Shown piece by piece: positions 42,292 through 50,771 of a DNA stretch of 64,000 nucleotides (position 1 is the first letter of the stretch; the number at the start of each line of letters is the position of its first letter). This DNA comes from Devosia crocina. GTDB lineage: Bacteria; Pseudomonadota; Alphaproteobacteria; Rhizobiales; Devosiaceae. The translations under genes and the position numbers were made by a program. The notes beneath the pieces are model-generated. The model did no database searches. It worked only from the letters and a program-made list of their open reading frames with translations, and was not told the origin of the DNA. Location: positions 248,001 to 312,000 of the forward strand of contig NZ_FPCK01000004.1 of NCBI RefSeq assembly GCF_900116545.1. Reading direction: 5' to 3'.

Positions 42292-42804
42292 ATGAACGCG
42301 CACGCAACTGCCCCTTATATCGAAGCGGAATCCACGCTTGGCGCCATCCTCGCGGGGCTCGCAGACCACAGCGAGAAGACCCTGGCGATCATTTACGGCG
42401 ACCGGGAGGTGCAGTCGGGCTACCATGTCACCGAGGTGAAGGCCGGTTCTTTCGTTACCCTTGATTGCGGCGGCAATCCCGACGCCTGGCAGGAGACGGT
42501 GCTGCAGGTGGAGGACATTCCGTCTAAAGGAAGGCCACAGATGACCGCCGGAAAGTTCGCGGCGATCCTGGCCCAGGTCGACAAGAAGGTGCGTCTCGAC
42601 CACGACGCCAGATTGACAATCGAGATCGGGAAGCCGGGCGAAGCGATGCGTGTTTTCGACGTGGCGAACCTAGCGATCACCTCCGATCGAGCTGTGTTGA
42701 CGCTTGGGGTTCGCGCTGCGATCTGCAAACCACGTCATCGCGCTGATAAGGCGGTCGCAACCTCATGCTGCGCATCGTCCGGGGACGCAGGAGGTTGCTG
42801 CTGA
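42292..42804 (+). CDS. DUF6428-like protein with Cys-rich C-terminus, divergent from arsR
   Basis: 170 residues. Core motifs VQSGYHVTEVKAGSFVTLDC, GGNPDAWQETVLQVEDIP and MTAGKFAAILAQV match the DUF6428 family usually found next to arsR; this is recognised from memory. The C-terminus ends in SCCASSGDAGGCC, four Cys that could bind arsenite. Sharing the operator with arsR suggests arsenic induction. Function undescribed. Confidence 0.78.
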   Translation: MNAHATAPYIEAESTLGAILAGLADHSEKTLAIIYGDREVQSGYHVTEVKAGSFVTLDCGGNPDAWQETVLQVEDIPSKGRPQMTAGKFAAILAQVDKKVRLDHDARLTIEIGKPGEAMRVFDVANLAITSDRAVLTLGVRAAICKPRHRADKAVATSCCASSGDAGGCC

Positions 42805-42865
42805 CCGTCATAACCTGGCACGCCTGAGGAAGGGTCCGGTTTCAGGATATTCTCGCTAACGCCCC

Positions 42866-42884
42866 AATGACTGAAATGGGGTCG
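42866..42884 (-). repeat. Dispersed repeat core upstream of solo recombinase copy 1
   Basis: AATGACTGAAATGGGGTCG, the reverse complement of the family core. About 70 bp later comes the hairpin GGCCGCTTCGGCC and then the recombinase binding site AGGAG. The same order occurs before copy 2. Confidence 0.6.
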
Positions 42885-42980
42885 TTAGCCTCCTGCCCTG
42901 TCGCAACGCATTGCGTTTTGTCGCCTTGGTGGCGCTTCCAGCATTTCTCCTGAGGCCGCTTCGGCCACAGGAGAAATGTA

Positions 42981-43613
42981 ATGGGTATCTCGCAATATGA
43001 TCCTGCCGCGGCAGGAAGACCGGCATGGAATGCCGGCAAGCAGGTGGGCGCAAAACGCGCCCTCAAAATCAAACAAGTTTGGTCGATCCGCTTCTTCCTC
43101 GACCGTGAACGAAGACTGAGAGATCGCGCTCTTTTCGATCTCGCCCTGGACAGCAAACTTCGAGGCTGTGACCTGGTGAAGATCAAGATCGGCACGTTGG
43201 TGGCAGGATCATCGATCCGCTCACGATCAATGGTGGTTCAGCAAAAGACAGGTCGACCTGTCCAGTTCGAAATCACCGCTGACGCCAGAGCGAGCCTTCT
43301 GGCTTGGCTGGAGCGTCGCGGAGGCACCATCGACGATTTCGCCTTTCCGAGCCGCGTCAATCCAGCTGGTCATCTCAGCACAAGGCAATATGCCAGGCTC
43401 GTTGACGAATGGGTCATCGCCATCGGTCTTCCGCCTGAAGAATTCGGCACGCACTCTCTGCGCCGAACGAAGGCGTCGATCATCTACAAGGCGACGGGCA
43501 ATCTGCGCGCCATCCAAATATTGCTCGGGCACAGCAAGATTGAGAACACCGTTAGATATCTCGGTGTCGACATAGACGACGCACTTTCACTCTCTGAGGC
43601 TACAGAGATCTGA
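42981..43613 (+). CDS. Solo tyrosine recombinase, catalytic-domain size, copy 1
   Basis: 210 residues with AGGAG 7 bp upstream. Catalytic residues: Arg61 (DSKLRGCDL), His158 and Arg161 (THSLRRTKAS), His184 (LLGHSKIENT) and Tyr193 (VRYLGVD). There is no room for the usual N-terminal core-binding domain, so the size is like the FimB/FimE invertases. A copy about 91% identical in protein lies at 58093-58725. An overlapping ATG-TAA-ATG precedes both starts. No cargo genes or invertible repeats are obvious nearby. Confidence 0.85.
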   Translation: MGISQYDPAAAGRPAWNAGKQVGAKRALKIKQVWSIRFFLDRERRLRDRALFDLALDSKLRGCDLVKIKIGTLVAGSSIRSRSMVVQQKTGRPVQFEITADARASLLAWLERRGGTIDDFAFPSRVNPAGHLSTRQYARLVDEWVIAIGLPPEEFGTHSLRRTKASIIYKATGNLRAIQILLGHSKIENTVRYLGVDIDDALSLSEATEI

Positions 43614-43789
43614 GAATGGGGCTTCGTCGGCATGTCCATGCTGCCGAAGCACCCCAGCATGGCAGGCTCTCGTCAGCGACGCGGCGCTCAGCACTCCAAG
43701 CAACCACGGGGCAATTTTGGGGCTGGCAGCTTTAGGATCCTGGCATCCATTACAGATGCCCAACCATGACCCTGTATCACGAGCCTCGT

Positions 43790-44970
43790 TTAGCTCGGAG
43801 ACATACGGAACGTAAATCGCGTCTCGCGGCTATTGGATTCGACATCGATTTTGCCGCCATGCGCTTCGGCAATCTGACTCGCGATATAGAGACCTAGACC
43901 CAGCCCTTCGCCGTTGTTACGCACTTGGCCGCGATGGAAAGCTTTGAACAGGTGGTCAACCATTTCCGGTGGGATGGGATTTCCGGGATTGGAGACACTC
44001 AGTTCCAAGGATCCGTCAGCAGCCAGCGTTCCGATAACCTTTATTGGGCCATCGTCCGCACCATGCGTAACGGCATTACCTAAGAGATTGGAGAGCATTT
44101 GTGCGATGCGATGATGGTCGACCTTGATCGACTGCGGGATTGCAAGGTCCGTTTCGATCTGTCGGTCGGGGTTAGCTGTCCGGATTTCATCGACGACCTG
44201 TTCGATCGTGGGCAAGAGCGGTTTGTCGGGATCCAGGTCAAGCACGATGCCGCCGCCTAGCCGGCTTCGGGTCAGGTCGAGCACGTTGTCGATCAGACCG
44301 CTCATGCGGTGAACGCTGCTCTTCATGAGCCGAAGGATGGATAGAGTGCGCTCGGTCCATTCACCATCGCGGAGAAGTTTGCTGGCGCCGGCGTCGATCG
44401 AGGCGAGCGGATTGCGGAGATCGTGTCCGAGCACCGCGATGAACTGCTCGCCTAGGTCCGATGTCGCTTGCTGACCCGTCGCTTTCAACTCGGCCGCATC
44501 GAGGCGGTCTTCGGCATCCAAATGATAAGCGATCAGCTCCGCAAAGAGCGTAAAGGTGCCGATGATTTGCGGGTTGTTGACCGAGCGCGGTTTAGGATCG
44601 ATGGCGCACAAAGTGCCAAAAAACTGCCGTCCGGCAGCACGATTGGCGCCGAGATGTAGCTTTGCAGTCCATACAGCTGAGGGGTGTGATGGGCGGAGTA
44701 GATCGCATCCTCGGCCACGTTGTCGATTGCCACGACTTGGCGATGCTGCCGAATTTCGTGGCAAAGAGTAGTCTCGACCTTGAGCTCGCCGCCTGGAGGC
44801 AGACCGAAGTGAATGTTGTCGAGCACCTGGCAAGCAACCCACCGGCCTTCCGTCACCCGCGCCACCGCCGCAAACCCCATTCCGGTCGACCGGCAGACGA
44901 CGTCCAGGATTGTCGGTACAGACGCGATCTTTTGCACTGCGTCGATGTCGGCTTGAAACTCGTGCGCCAT
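43790..44970 (-). pseudogene. GAF-domain sensor histidine kinase, broken by a one-base frameshift
   Basis: The first part (from ATG 44970) reads a GAF domain: AVQKIASVPTILDVVCRSTG, then HHTPQLYGLQSYISAPIVLP. At a run of six T (plus-strand A-run 44618-44623) the frame changes. The second part resumes at FFGTLCAIDPKPRSVNNP and continues through HisKA (GEQFIAVLGHDLRNPLASID) and HATPase (NLLGNAVTHGADDG, GEGLGLGLYIASQIAEAHGG). One extra T restores a normal protein of about 393 residues. It may be a true mutation, a sequencing error or a -1 slip at TTTTTTG. The response regulator at 45131 is divergent and may be its partner. Confidence 0.8.
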
Positions 44971-45130
44971 GGCATCCCACTAACTTCAGTCAACGACTTA
45001 TAGCTCTTATCCCCTGGATTGTCGCGAACCCTATCGTGATCAACACGGATTGGAGCCATAATCATTGTCGTCCGTTGGCGCTTGATGTCAGTCATGCGTC
45101 CGCTGGCACCACCAGCCAACGGAAGTTCTT

Positions 45131-45493
45131 ATGCTTACTCTCATCACTGTGCTCGTCGTTGAGGACGAGCCCCTAGTCCGCATGGACATATCGGACCAAC
45201 TACAAGATCTTGGTTTCAAAGTGCTGGAAGCCGCGCATGCCGACGAGGCGATAAACATGCTGATGGCCAACCTCGATATTCACGTCGTCTTTACCGATGT
45301 TGATATGCCCGGATCGATGGACGGTTTGAAGTTAGCGGCTGCGGTGAGGAAGCGCTGGCCGCCAATCAAAATCATTGTGGCATCGGGTCATCGACGCGTG
45401 CAGCTCGACGACATCCCGGCAGAGAGCCGCTTTTTTAGCAAACCCTATTTGGCTAGGGAAATTGCATCTGCAATCCGAGAGATGACAGCCTGA
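45131..45493 (+). CDS. Single-domain response regulator
   Basis: 120 residues, a receiver only. VLVVEDEPLVRMDISDQLQD has the acidic pair, the phospho-acceptor Asp is in VVFTDVDMPGSMDG, and the Lys is in RFFSKPYLAREI. No output domain. It resembles the small receivers paired with HWE- or GAF-type kinases in Hyphomicrobiales and lies divergent from the broken kinase. A GGAAG site precedes the ATG. Confidence 0.9.
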   Translation: MLTLITVLVVEDEPLVRMDISDQLQDLGFKVLEAAHADEAINMLMANLDIHVVFTDVDMPGSMDGLKLAAAVRKRWPPIKIIVASGHRRVQLDDIPAESRFFSKPYLAREIASAIREMTA

Positions 45494-45671
45494 GAGGGTC
45501 AGGGCCCCGATTCAGCGCTCCACGATAGGTAAAAAAGAGAGAGTGGGAGGCGCTAAGTTCGCCCATGACACCTACCGAAGAAAGTGGAGGTTGGCTCTAC
45601 GTTCCGCAAAATGACGATAGCCGGTTGTTGTCAGAAGCGAATGTATTCAGCCGAACCTAACGCACTTCGAT

Positions 45672-45839
45672 TTACTTCCGCATGGCGGCACGCAGCTGGC
45701 GAAGAAGAAGCGGTCCTTGCAATTGGCTGACAACGTATCCTTCCCTGGAAACGGCGGCTTTGACGTCAGTCACATTGGCGAACTTGCCGCTTCGAGCGAG
45801 TTCGAACGCCCGCTCCAGGGCGGTGGTGTGAGGCTTCAT
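45672..45839 (-). CDS. Small conserved-looking protein (55 aa), function unknown
   Basis: The ATG at 45839 opens MKPHTTALERAFELARSGKF, followed by ANVTDVKAAVSREGYVVSQL and a basic end (LLLRQLRAAMRK). Regular helix pattern, a basic C-terminus and normal codon use support a real gene of the kind common in rhizobial genomes. It ends before the cspA terminator region and is on the same strand as cspA. The binding site is weak. Confidence 0.6.
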   Translation of the reverse strand: MKPHTTALERAFELARSGKFANVTDVKAAVSREGYVVSQLQGPLLLRQLRAAMRK

Positions 45840-45862
45840 GTTTGGAATCGCCCGAAAAGCTT

Positions 45863-45884
45863 AAGGCCGCCCTGAGGCGGCCTT
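45863..45884 (-). terminator. Terminator of cspA
   Basis: AAGGCCGCC, a 4-base loop, GGCGGCCTT, then AAGCTTTT on the minus strand, 11 bp beyond the cold-shock gene stop. Perfect 9-bp stem with a short T tract. Confidence 0.75.
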
Positions 45885-45894
45885 GGGGATGCAG

Positions 45895-46110
45895 TTACTT
45901 TGCCAAGATCAGGTTGATCGCGGATTCTCGGCCATCTCGGCCTGTCTCAACATCATAGCTCAGCTTGTCATTCTCATAGAGACCATCGACACCAGAATTC
46001 TGGATGGCGGAGACATGCACGAAGTGGTCCTTGCCACCATTTTCTGGCGTAATGAAGCCGAAGCCTTTAGTGGCGTTATAGAATTTTACAGTGCCATTTT
46101 CTCTGGACAT
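45895..46110 (-). CDS. Cold-shock domain protein (CspA family)
   Basis: 71 residues from the ATG at 46110 with AAGGAA upstream. RNP1 is KGFGFITPE and RNP2 is DHFVHVSAIQ, both intact. It binds single-stranded nucleic acid as an RNA chaperone. The long upstream region (46111-46397) may be the structured 5' leader usual for csp genes. A longer in-frame start carries no conserved sequence. Confidence 0.95.
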   Translation of the reverse strand: MSRENGTVKFYNATKGFGFITPENGGKDHFVHVSAIQNSGVDGLYENDKLSYDVETGRDGRESAINLILAK

Positions 46111-46397
46111 ATGGGTAGTTCCTTGAAGCTCGGAGCCAAAGCAAAGCGAGCGGTTTCCCAGCCGCGACATGCAGATGGGATCGAAAACGTTCGCAAAGTG
46201 GATCAGAGGGCCAAAGCCCGGTTCTCACCGGGAGAGGCAGCCGACTTGGGCTGAAAACGTATGGTGATCTTATCGCAAAGAACAGTGTTCTTATCAAGGC
46301 GACAACGTGAAGGGTATGTTCCCATTTATATCCTCCACTGCACTAATTGCTGACTGTCCTTCGACAGTAGTGCTAGTTTATCGATCTGGAGAACCCT

Positions 46398-46529
46398 ATG
46401 GCAGAACATTGCGAATATATTGTTGAATCCTATAATACCGATCCAATGGGGCGGCCGCAGCAATCCGAAGTCTTTAAGATTACGGCCGCTACCCCAAAGG
46501 CGGCTGCACTGAAGGCGCTGAGTGAGTAA
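46398..46529 (+). CDS. Small protein (43 aa) or 5' part of a 76-codon gene with an internal TAA
   Basis: The ATG follows GGAG by 6 bp. It reads MAEHCEYIVESYNTDPMGRP, then QQSEVFKITAATPKAAALKA and LSE before TAA. The same frame continues without interruption after the TAA (LHTIGEVRRLRAHVITVDAI, GFSTTTTFYSKI) to TGA at 46626-46628, and the continuation looks like coding sequence. A CAA to TAA change would explain it. Function unknown. Confidence 0.55.
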   Translation: MAEHCEYIVESYNTDPMGRPQQSEVFKITAATPKAAALKALSE

Positions 46530-46764
46530 CTCCACACGATTGGAGAGGTGCGGCGCCTACGAGCACACGTCATAACCGTGGACGCGATCGGCTTTTCGAC
46601 GACCACGACATTCTATAGCAAGATTTGACGGGTTGGCTTCGCGCCTCTGCGATGCCTAGACCGCCATCAACATCATGTTCTCGCAAATTAGCGCAACGCT
46701 GCTTCAGATATTCTTCCAGAATTGGGGCAATGCAAACGGGTCAACTGCCGTTGAGCATCCATCC

Positions 46765-47211
46765 CTAAGAATTGGCAGGAGGTTCCGATATTTCGCCAAG
46801 AGCAGAACCAACTGGTGTTATGACGAGTTGGTCAGCGTCCCGCTCCGCCAAGCCTCGCGAAACCAGAAAGAACACTGCAGCTTCGTCATCAGTTCCGAAC
46901 AACGAGCGAAGCGCTACAGGTCCTGCATGGATTCGGCGTAGGAGGCCATACGAATAGGCTGGGATATGCTCGGGACGATTTGTTTTTCTTGAACTGTGGC
47001 GAATGCCTTCCAACACAGCAGGTCGCATGAGATCAGAAGCTTCGTGTGTGAAACAGAGTGCTTCCACCCAGGAGGCCACGCTGATCGGTATCGCGGTCGT
47101 TCCATCGGCCCACTCCTCCACCAAGCGGGTGTTTATTTCCAAGCATTGGGCTAAGGTTGTTGGAGCCCATCGAATGGTCTCAAGGCAAGTCCGCAAGCGC
47201 TCGGGCTTCAT
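46765..47211 (-). CDS. HTH-like small regulator, function unknown
   Basis: 148 residues from the ATG at 47211 with AAGGAAA upstream. The N-terminus (LRTCLETIRWAPTTLAQCLE, then INTRLVEEWADGTTAIPISV) looks like an XRE-type helix-turn-helix without full conservation. The C-terminus (AVFFLVSRGLAERDADQLVI, TPVGSALGE) looks like a winged helix. Second gene of a two-gene unit, with an ATGA overlap to 47208-47474. Confidence 0.68.
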   Translation of the reverse strand: MKPERLRTCLETIRWAPTTLAQCLEINTRLVEEWADGTTAIPISVASWVEALCFTHEASDLMRPAVLEGIRHSSRKTNRPEHIPAYSYGLLRRIHAGPVALRSLFGTDDEAAVFFLVSRGLAERDADQLVITPVGSALGEISEPPANS

Positions 47212-47474
47212 GAGCACTTTCCTTGCGTGGTGGGACCTACAATGGCACGCCGCAATGGATAGTCTTCGGAGAAATAAAGGCTGCGTATAGCTGCTCCGTC
47301 GTAGCGCATTTCGTCAGCTTCAAGCAGCGAACTCGGTTGTAAGCTCTGCGGTAGCTCTTCCATCGTGTATTGAACGGCCTCCGCCAAAGACGGAAAACGT
47401 TGGTATCGAGATGCACGGCCCGCCTTATGGTTCCGACCTGGATAAAGTTCGGCAGGAGCGTTGTAATTTGTCAT
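47208..47474 (-). CDS. Small protein of a two-gene unit with the HTH-like gene
   Basis: 88 residues from the ATG at 47474 (another at 47480). Reads YNAPAELYPGRNHKAGRASR, FPSLAEAVQYTMEELPQSLQ, LLEADEMRYDGAAIRSLYFS. The last part (RYDGAAIRSLYFSEDYPLRR) resembles small hypothetical proteins common in Rhizobiales. Function unknown. Confidence 0.65.
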   Translation of the reverse strand: MTNYNAPAELYPGRNHKAGRASRYQRFPSLAEAVQYTMEELPQSLQPSSLLEADEMRYDGAAIRSLYFSEDYPLRRAIVGPTTQGKCS

Positions 47475-47996
47475 GACCATTGCCTGGCTGAAGCACGCGC
47501 GATCGAGTGCCGCGGGACACAACGTTCATGATCCGATGGAACTGGGCAAAGCCTGAGGCCGAAGGCGTATGAAACGCATCATTCTATTTAGGCACCAATG
47601 CAGGCCTATATAAGGCCGCTATGCCAACGACTCCGATTTTTTGACCATAGAGTGACCTGAGACCGCAGGTTTTATCCAGGCCCCGCCACAGTCCTCCTAT
47701 GCCTTCAATTGAACTTAATTGGCGGAGACACTGCGAGGATCGTCTCTACCCCTAGGCGACGAATTCATTGAGCTTTCGGCTCATGCTTCTTCCGATTTAC
47801 AAATGGCCCGTTAGCAGTCCTAGGCTGAAGAGCCATCTCGTCTGCCGGCTACATGTCTGAGCGAGCACACCGGACAATAAACGGTGTCGCCACCTCCTTC
47901 AACGTGCCGTTCGTATCCCCATGCCATACGGTTGGATACCACTGCCAGCAATTTGCTTATGGCGCCGCCGCGGCCTGCAATAACAAGGATGGTTTC
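47475..47996. other. 522-bp region without a firm gene
   Basis: Only short frames are seen. One minus-strand frame, 47820-47927, would encode about 35 residues with a CPVC pair (GGGDTVYCPVCSLRHVAGRR) and could be a real zinc-binding microprotein, but it has no good binding site. Confidence 0.35.
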
Positions 47997-48248
47997 ATGC
48001 TGCACCGTTTCAAGACTGGCCAGATGCTTGAACTTCGAGCGTCTCCCCGGCAAAGCATTAGACCTTCAGGTCCTTGTGAAGTGATCTCTTGCTTGCCCCA
48101 TGAAGGAGGACCGCTTCTTTACAGAGTGCGGTCGCAGAGGGAGATTATCGATCGCGTCGTTGATGAATTCGACCTGTCGCCCAGCAGCGCCTCGAAGACT
48201 GATTTTGCAGAAGCTGAAAGCGCTTTCTCAGTGGCAATCAAGCGATGA
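47997..48248 (+). CDS. Small conserved protein, function unknown
   Basis: 83 residues from the ATG at 47997 with AAGGATGG upstream. MLHRFKTGQMLELRASPRQS, IRPSGPCEVISCLPHEGGPL and LYRVRSQREIIDRVVDEFDL form a pattern seen in small, beta-rich hypothetical proteins of Rhizobiales. The longer upstream frame is not conserved-looking. No neighbour gives a role. Confidence 0.68.
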   Translation: MLHRFKTGQMLELRASPRQSIRPSGPCEVISCLPHEGGPLLYRVRSQREIIDRVVDEFDLSPSSASKTDFAEAESAFSVAIKR

Positions 48249-48370
48249 TATGTTCCCCCGGTCAACTGTGTATTCCCTCCAGGATCAGCGCGTTGACGCG
48301 GGCTGCGACCCCACCTTCATCTTGATGGAGGTCATTGGCAGGCTGCCAAGATCTGCGGAGGTTCTAGATT

Positions 48371-49252
48371 ATGCTCACGCTTAGTCTCCTCCATAGAACC
48401 GTATACCGTTACTCAAAGCCGGTTCAACTTTTGCCGCACCGCTTGCAGTTGAGACCACGCGAGGGACAGGAGCTTAAGCTGCTGCGGCATGAAATCGCTT
48501 GTGTTCCCCATGCCGCCATAAGCTGGTCGAAGGACGTGTTCGGCAATGAAATCGCAGTGGCGAGCTTTGCGGTGACGACCGATCGCCTCACAATCGAAAG
48601 TACTGCGACGGTTGAGCTTTATGCAAGCTCATGGCCAGTATTCGACATCGACGTCTCGGCGATCGCTTATCCCTTCAACTATGCAGAGGGAGATTGGATT
48701 GATCTTGGCGCCCTTACAGTGCCTCAATATGAAGATGAAAAGGGCAAATTACCCCAATGGGCGCGCAGTTTCATCGCATCCTCGTCAACAGATACATTGT
48801 CCCTCCTCAAAGACCTCAATCTCGGGGTGAACCGTCAGATAGCGTACCAGAGTCGCGAGGATGCAGGCACGCAGTCGCCGGTACACACGTTGTTGCGCGG
48901 ATGGGGATCGTGCCGCGATCTGAGCATACTGCTGGTGGAGTCGGCGCGTGTTTTGGGTTTTGGCGCTCGCATCGTTTCGGGATACCTTCTACCACTCGAG
49001 CCCAGAACGGTGGGGACCGGTGCGACACACGCATGGGCGGAGATCTTCGTTCCTGGACCAGGCTGGATTGCGTTTGATCCCACAAATGGCACCATGGGCG
49101 GTGCCGGTCTTATACCCACCACCGTTGCCCGTGGCATATTCCAGGCAGTACCCGCCTCCGGCAGTTTCGTCGGGCCAAGTGATGCATTCAAGAGCATGGA
49201 GGTTGAGGTGATCGTGCGCGAAGCTTTCGATTCATGGTCTGGCGAACGGTGA
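48371..49252 (+). CDS. Transglutaminase-like cysteine protease family protein
   Basis: 293 residues with GGAGG 9 bp upstream. The N-terminal beta domain (LLHRTVYRYSKPVQLLPHRL, QLRPREGQELKLL) precedes the transglutaminase core. The catalytic triad is Cys in GWGSCRDLSILLVES, His in THAWAEIFVPGPGWI and Asp in AFDPTNG. These proteins are often peptidases or amidases, commonly encoded near alpha-E and circularly permuted ATP-grasp genes, which are absent here. No signal peptide, so cytosolic. The gap 49253-49524 holds no gene. Confidence 0.9.
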   Translation: MLTLSLLHRTVYRYSKPVQLLPHRLQLRPREGQELKLLRHEIACVPHAAISWSKDVFGNEIAVASFAVTTDRLTIESTATVELYASSWPVFDIDVSAIAYPFNYAEGDWIDLGALTVPQYEDEKGKLPQWARSFIASSSTDTLSLLKDLNLGVNRQIAYQSREDAGTQSPVHTLLRGWGSCRDLSILLVESARVLGFGARIVSGYLLPLEPRTVGTGATHAWAEIFVPGPGWIAFDPTNGTMGGAGLIPTTVARGIFQAVPASGSFVGPSDAFKSMEVEVIVREAFDSWSGER

Positions 49253-49524
49253 TAAGACCTATTCAGTTTAATCAGCGGGCCCGCGTTGCTTGTTGGCCAC
49301 GAGGATGGAAAAGATCGACTTCTCCTCTTCGACCAGATGATGTTGCTTTGCCGCACTGCGTAACTAATGGCAGCTTTCCAGATCGCCGGAATGGTCTGTG
49401 GAAGGCCGCAATGGGGTCGCGAGGAGACCTGCGATTCACACGTTCGGATGGCTTGTTGAGCGACGAAAATAAAGGCTTGGAACGTTGATGTCTTGAGGCG
49501 GCAGCGCTCCGCATCCGGGTGCCC

Positions 49525-49983
49525 TCACGAGTTCAAAGACATTGGCCTGTTCCCGCCAGGCTCAAGCCCAAATGCCGATCGCACGACGTTGAGAAAGGCG
49601 CCATAGGGCCGCCCCAGTACCAGCATCATCACGGCCGCCCCGATTATGCCGCGGACCAGATCGCTGCCGCTTGCGCCGCTTGCCGCGATTATGGCGGCAT
49701 AGATCGGCACCTGAAATGTCAGAAGCGCCAGGCTGTCCCAAAGCAGCTTCGACCGCCGCGTCGATCTGGCATGCCCCATCATCCAGTCGCGCCACAGGCC
49801 ATACGGCCTTGCAACGGGCACCATGAGCAGGGCTCCGATCAAGCGTGCCTGAAACACCTGTTCCCAACTCATGCTTGCTATGAAGCGCTCGTTGATTATG
49901 CCGGTCGCCGTGAAAAATAGTAGCAGCGCCAGGGTGTCGGCGACAAAAGCTCGTCTTTCTCTTGACCTAGGGTTCTTCGTCAT
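49525..49983 (-). CDS. alaE: L-alanine exporter AlaE
   Basis: 152 residues from the ATG that overlaps the CPBP gene stop. Features of AlaE: ERRAFVADTLALLLFFTATG, SWEQVFQARLIGALLMVPVA, RPYGLWRDWMM, SLALLTFQVPIYAAIIAASG and GRPYGAFLNVVRSAFG. Four hydrophobic helices. It exports L-alanine across the inner membrane. Confidence 0.88.
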   Translation of the reverse strand: MTKNPRSRERRAFVADTLALLLFFTATGIINERFIASMSWEQVFQARLIGALLMVPVARPYGLWRDWMMGHARSTRRSKLLWDSLALLTFQVPIYAAIIAASGASGSDLVRGIIGAAVMMLVLGRPYGAFLNVVRSAFGLEPGGNRPMSLNS

Positions 49984-50660
49984 TGCGCCACGCCTGCGAA
50001 GACCATGACCGGTACGGTCGGCAGGTTCACCACGGAATGCACCACAACGGCAGGCCAGATTGAGCCGCTGCGGCGGAAGATTTCGCCAGCGACCAGACCC
50101 GTGACGATGGCGGCCGGAAAAACCGGATTGATGCCGTGGAACAGGGCAAACACAAGGGCGCCGCCGCTGACGCCGATCCATGGCCCATATTTCAGCAGGG
50201 CACTGGTCACCACGCCGCGAAACAGGAATTCTTCGCCCAGCGGCGTCAGCACCGACAGCAGCAGCGTCGCCAGAATAAGTGTCCACATCCCGCCACTGCC
50301 GCCCTGGGCATAGACTTCTTGGATGTTGGAATTATCCCCGGTCAGCGTGGTGTAGGCTAGGATCGACAGGCTCTTGGCGATGAAGGTGAAGAGGCCGGCC
50401 CAAACACCGATCAGCAGCCATTTCAGCGTAGTTCGCCTGATGCCGAACGGAGCCCAAGCCCGGATACGGAGGCCAAAGGCCAGTAAAAATCCGGCCAGAC
50501 CACCAATGCCCGACAGGGCGGTCATGATCAGCCCGAGGACGACGGGATCGAGCGGCAACCTCACCACGAGCAAGGCGAGGCCTATGCCGAAAATGGCGAT
50601 GCCGGCGAGGCCGGCCGCGACTTCCGGCCAGCCGGGTGTCTGGGAAATCTGTCTGGTCAT
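49980..50660 (-). CDS. CPBP-family intramembrane metalloprotease
   Basis: 226 residues from the ATG at 50660 with AAGGGACG upstream. Motif 1 is PLGEEFLFRGVV (EExxxR) and motif 2 is FALFHGINPVFPAAI (FxxxH); a third conserved region is VVVHSVVNLP. About six to seven hydrophobic helices. Such proteases process membrane substrates or act in bacteriocin immunity. It is divergent from the LysR gene and upstream of alaE. Confidence 0.9.
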   Translation of the reverse strand: MTRQISQTPGWPEVAAGLAGIAIFGIGLALLVVRLPLDPVVLGLIMTALSGIGGLAGFLLAFGLRIRAWAPFGIRRTTLKWLLIGVWAGLFTFIAKSLSILAYTTLTGDNSNIQEVYAQGGSGGMWTLILATLLLSVLTPLGEEFLFRGVVTSALLKYGPWIGVSGGALVFALFHGINPVFPAAIVTGLVAGEIFRRSGSIWPAVVVHSVVNLPTVPVMVFAGVAQ

Positions 50661-50771
50661 TGCGCGTCCCTTGTACTCCGGAGGCAAAGACCGCTGATCT
50701 CTTGCAGTTCCATGACATGTTGCGATAGTGCCGCCTGGGGCGCAGCTGTGTCGCGTTTGTGGGAACACTGC

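Noticed and set aside
45565..45660. A 31-codon frame upstream of the 55-residue gene
   Set aside because: No suitable ribosome binding site and no recognisable pattern.
48250..48384. A 44-codon frame between the 83-residue gene and the transglutaminase gene
   Set aside because: It overlaps the transglutaminase start out of frame and lacks a binding site.
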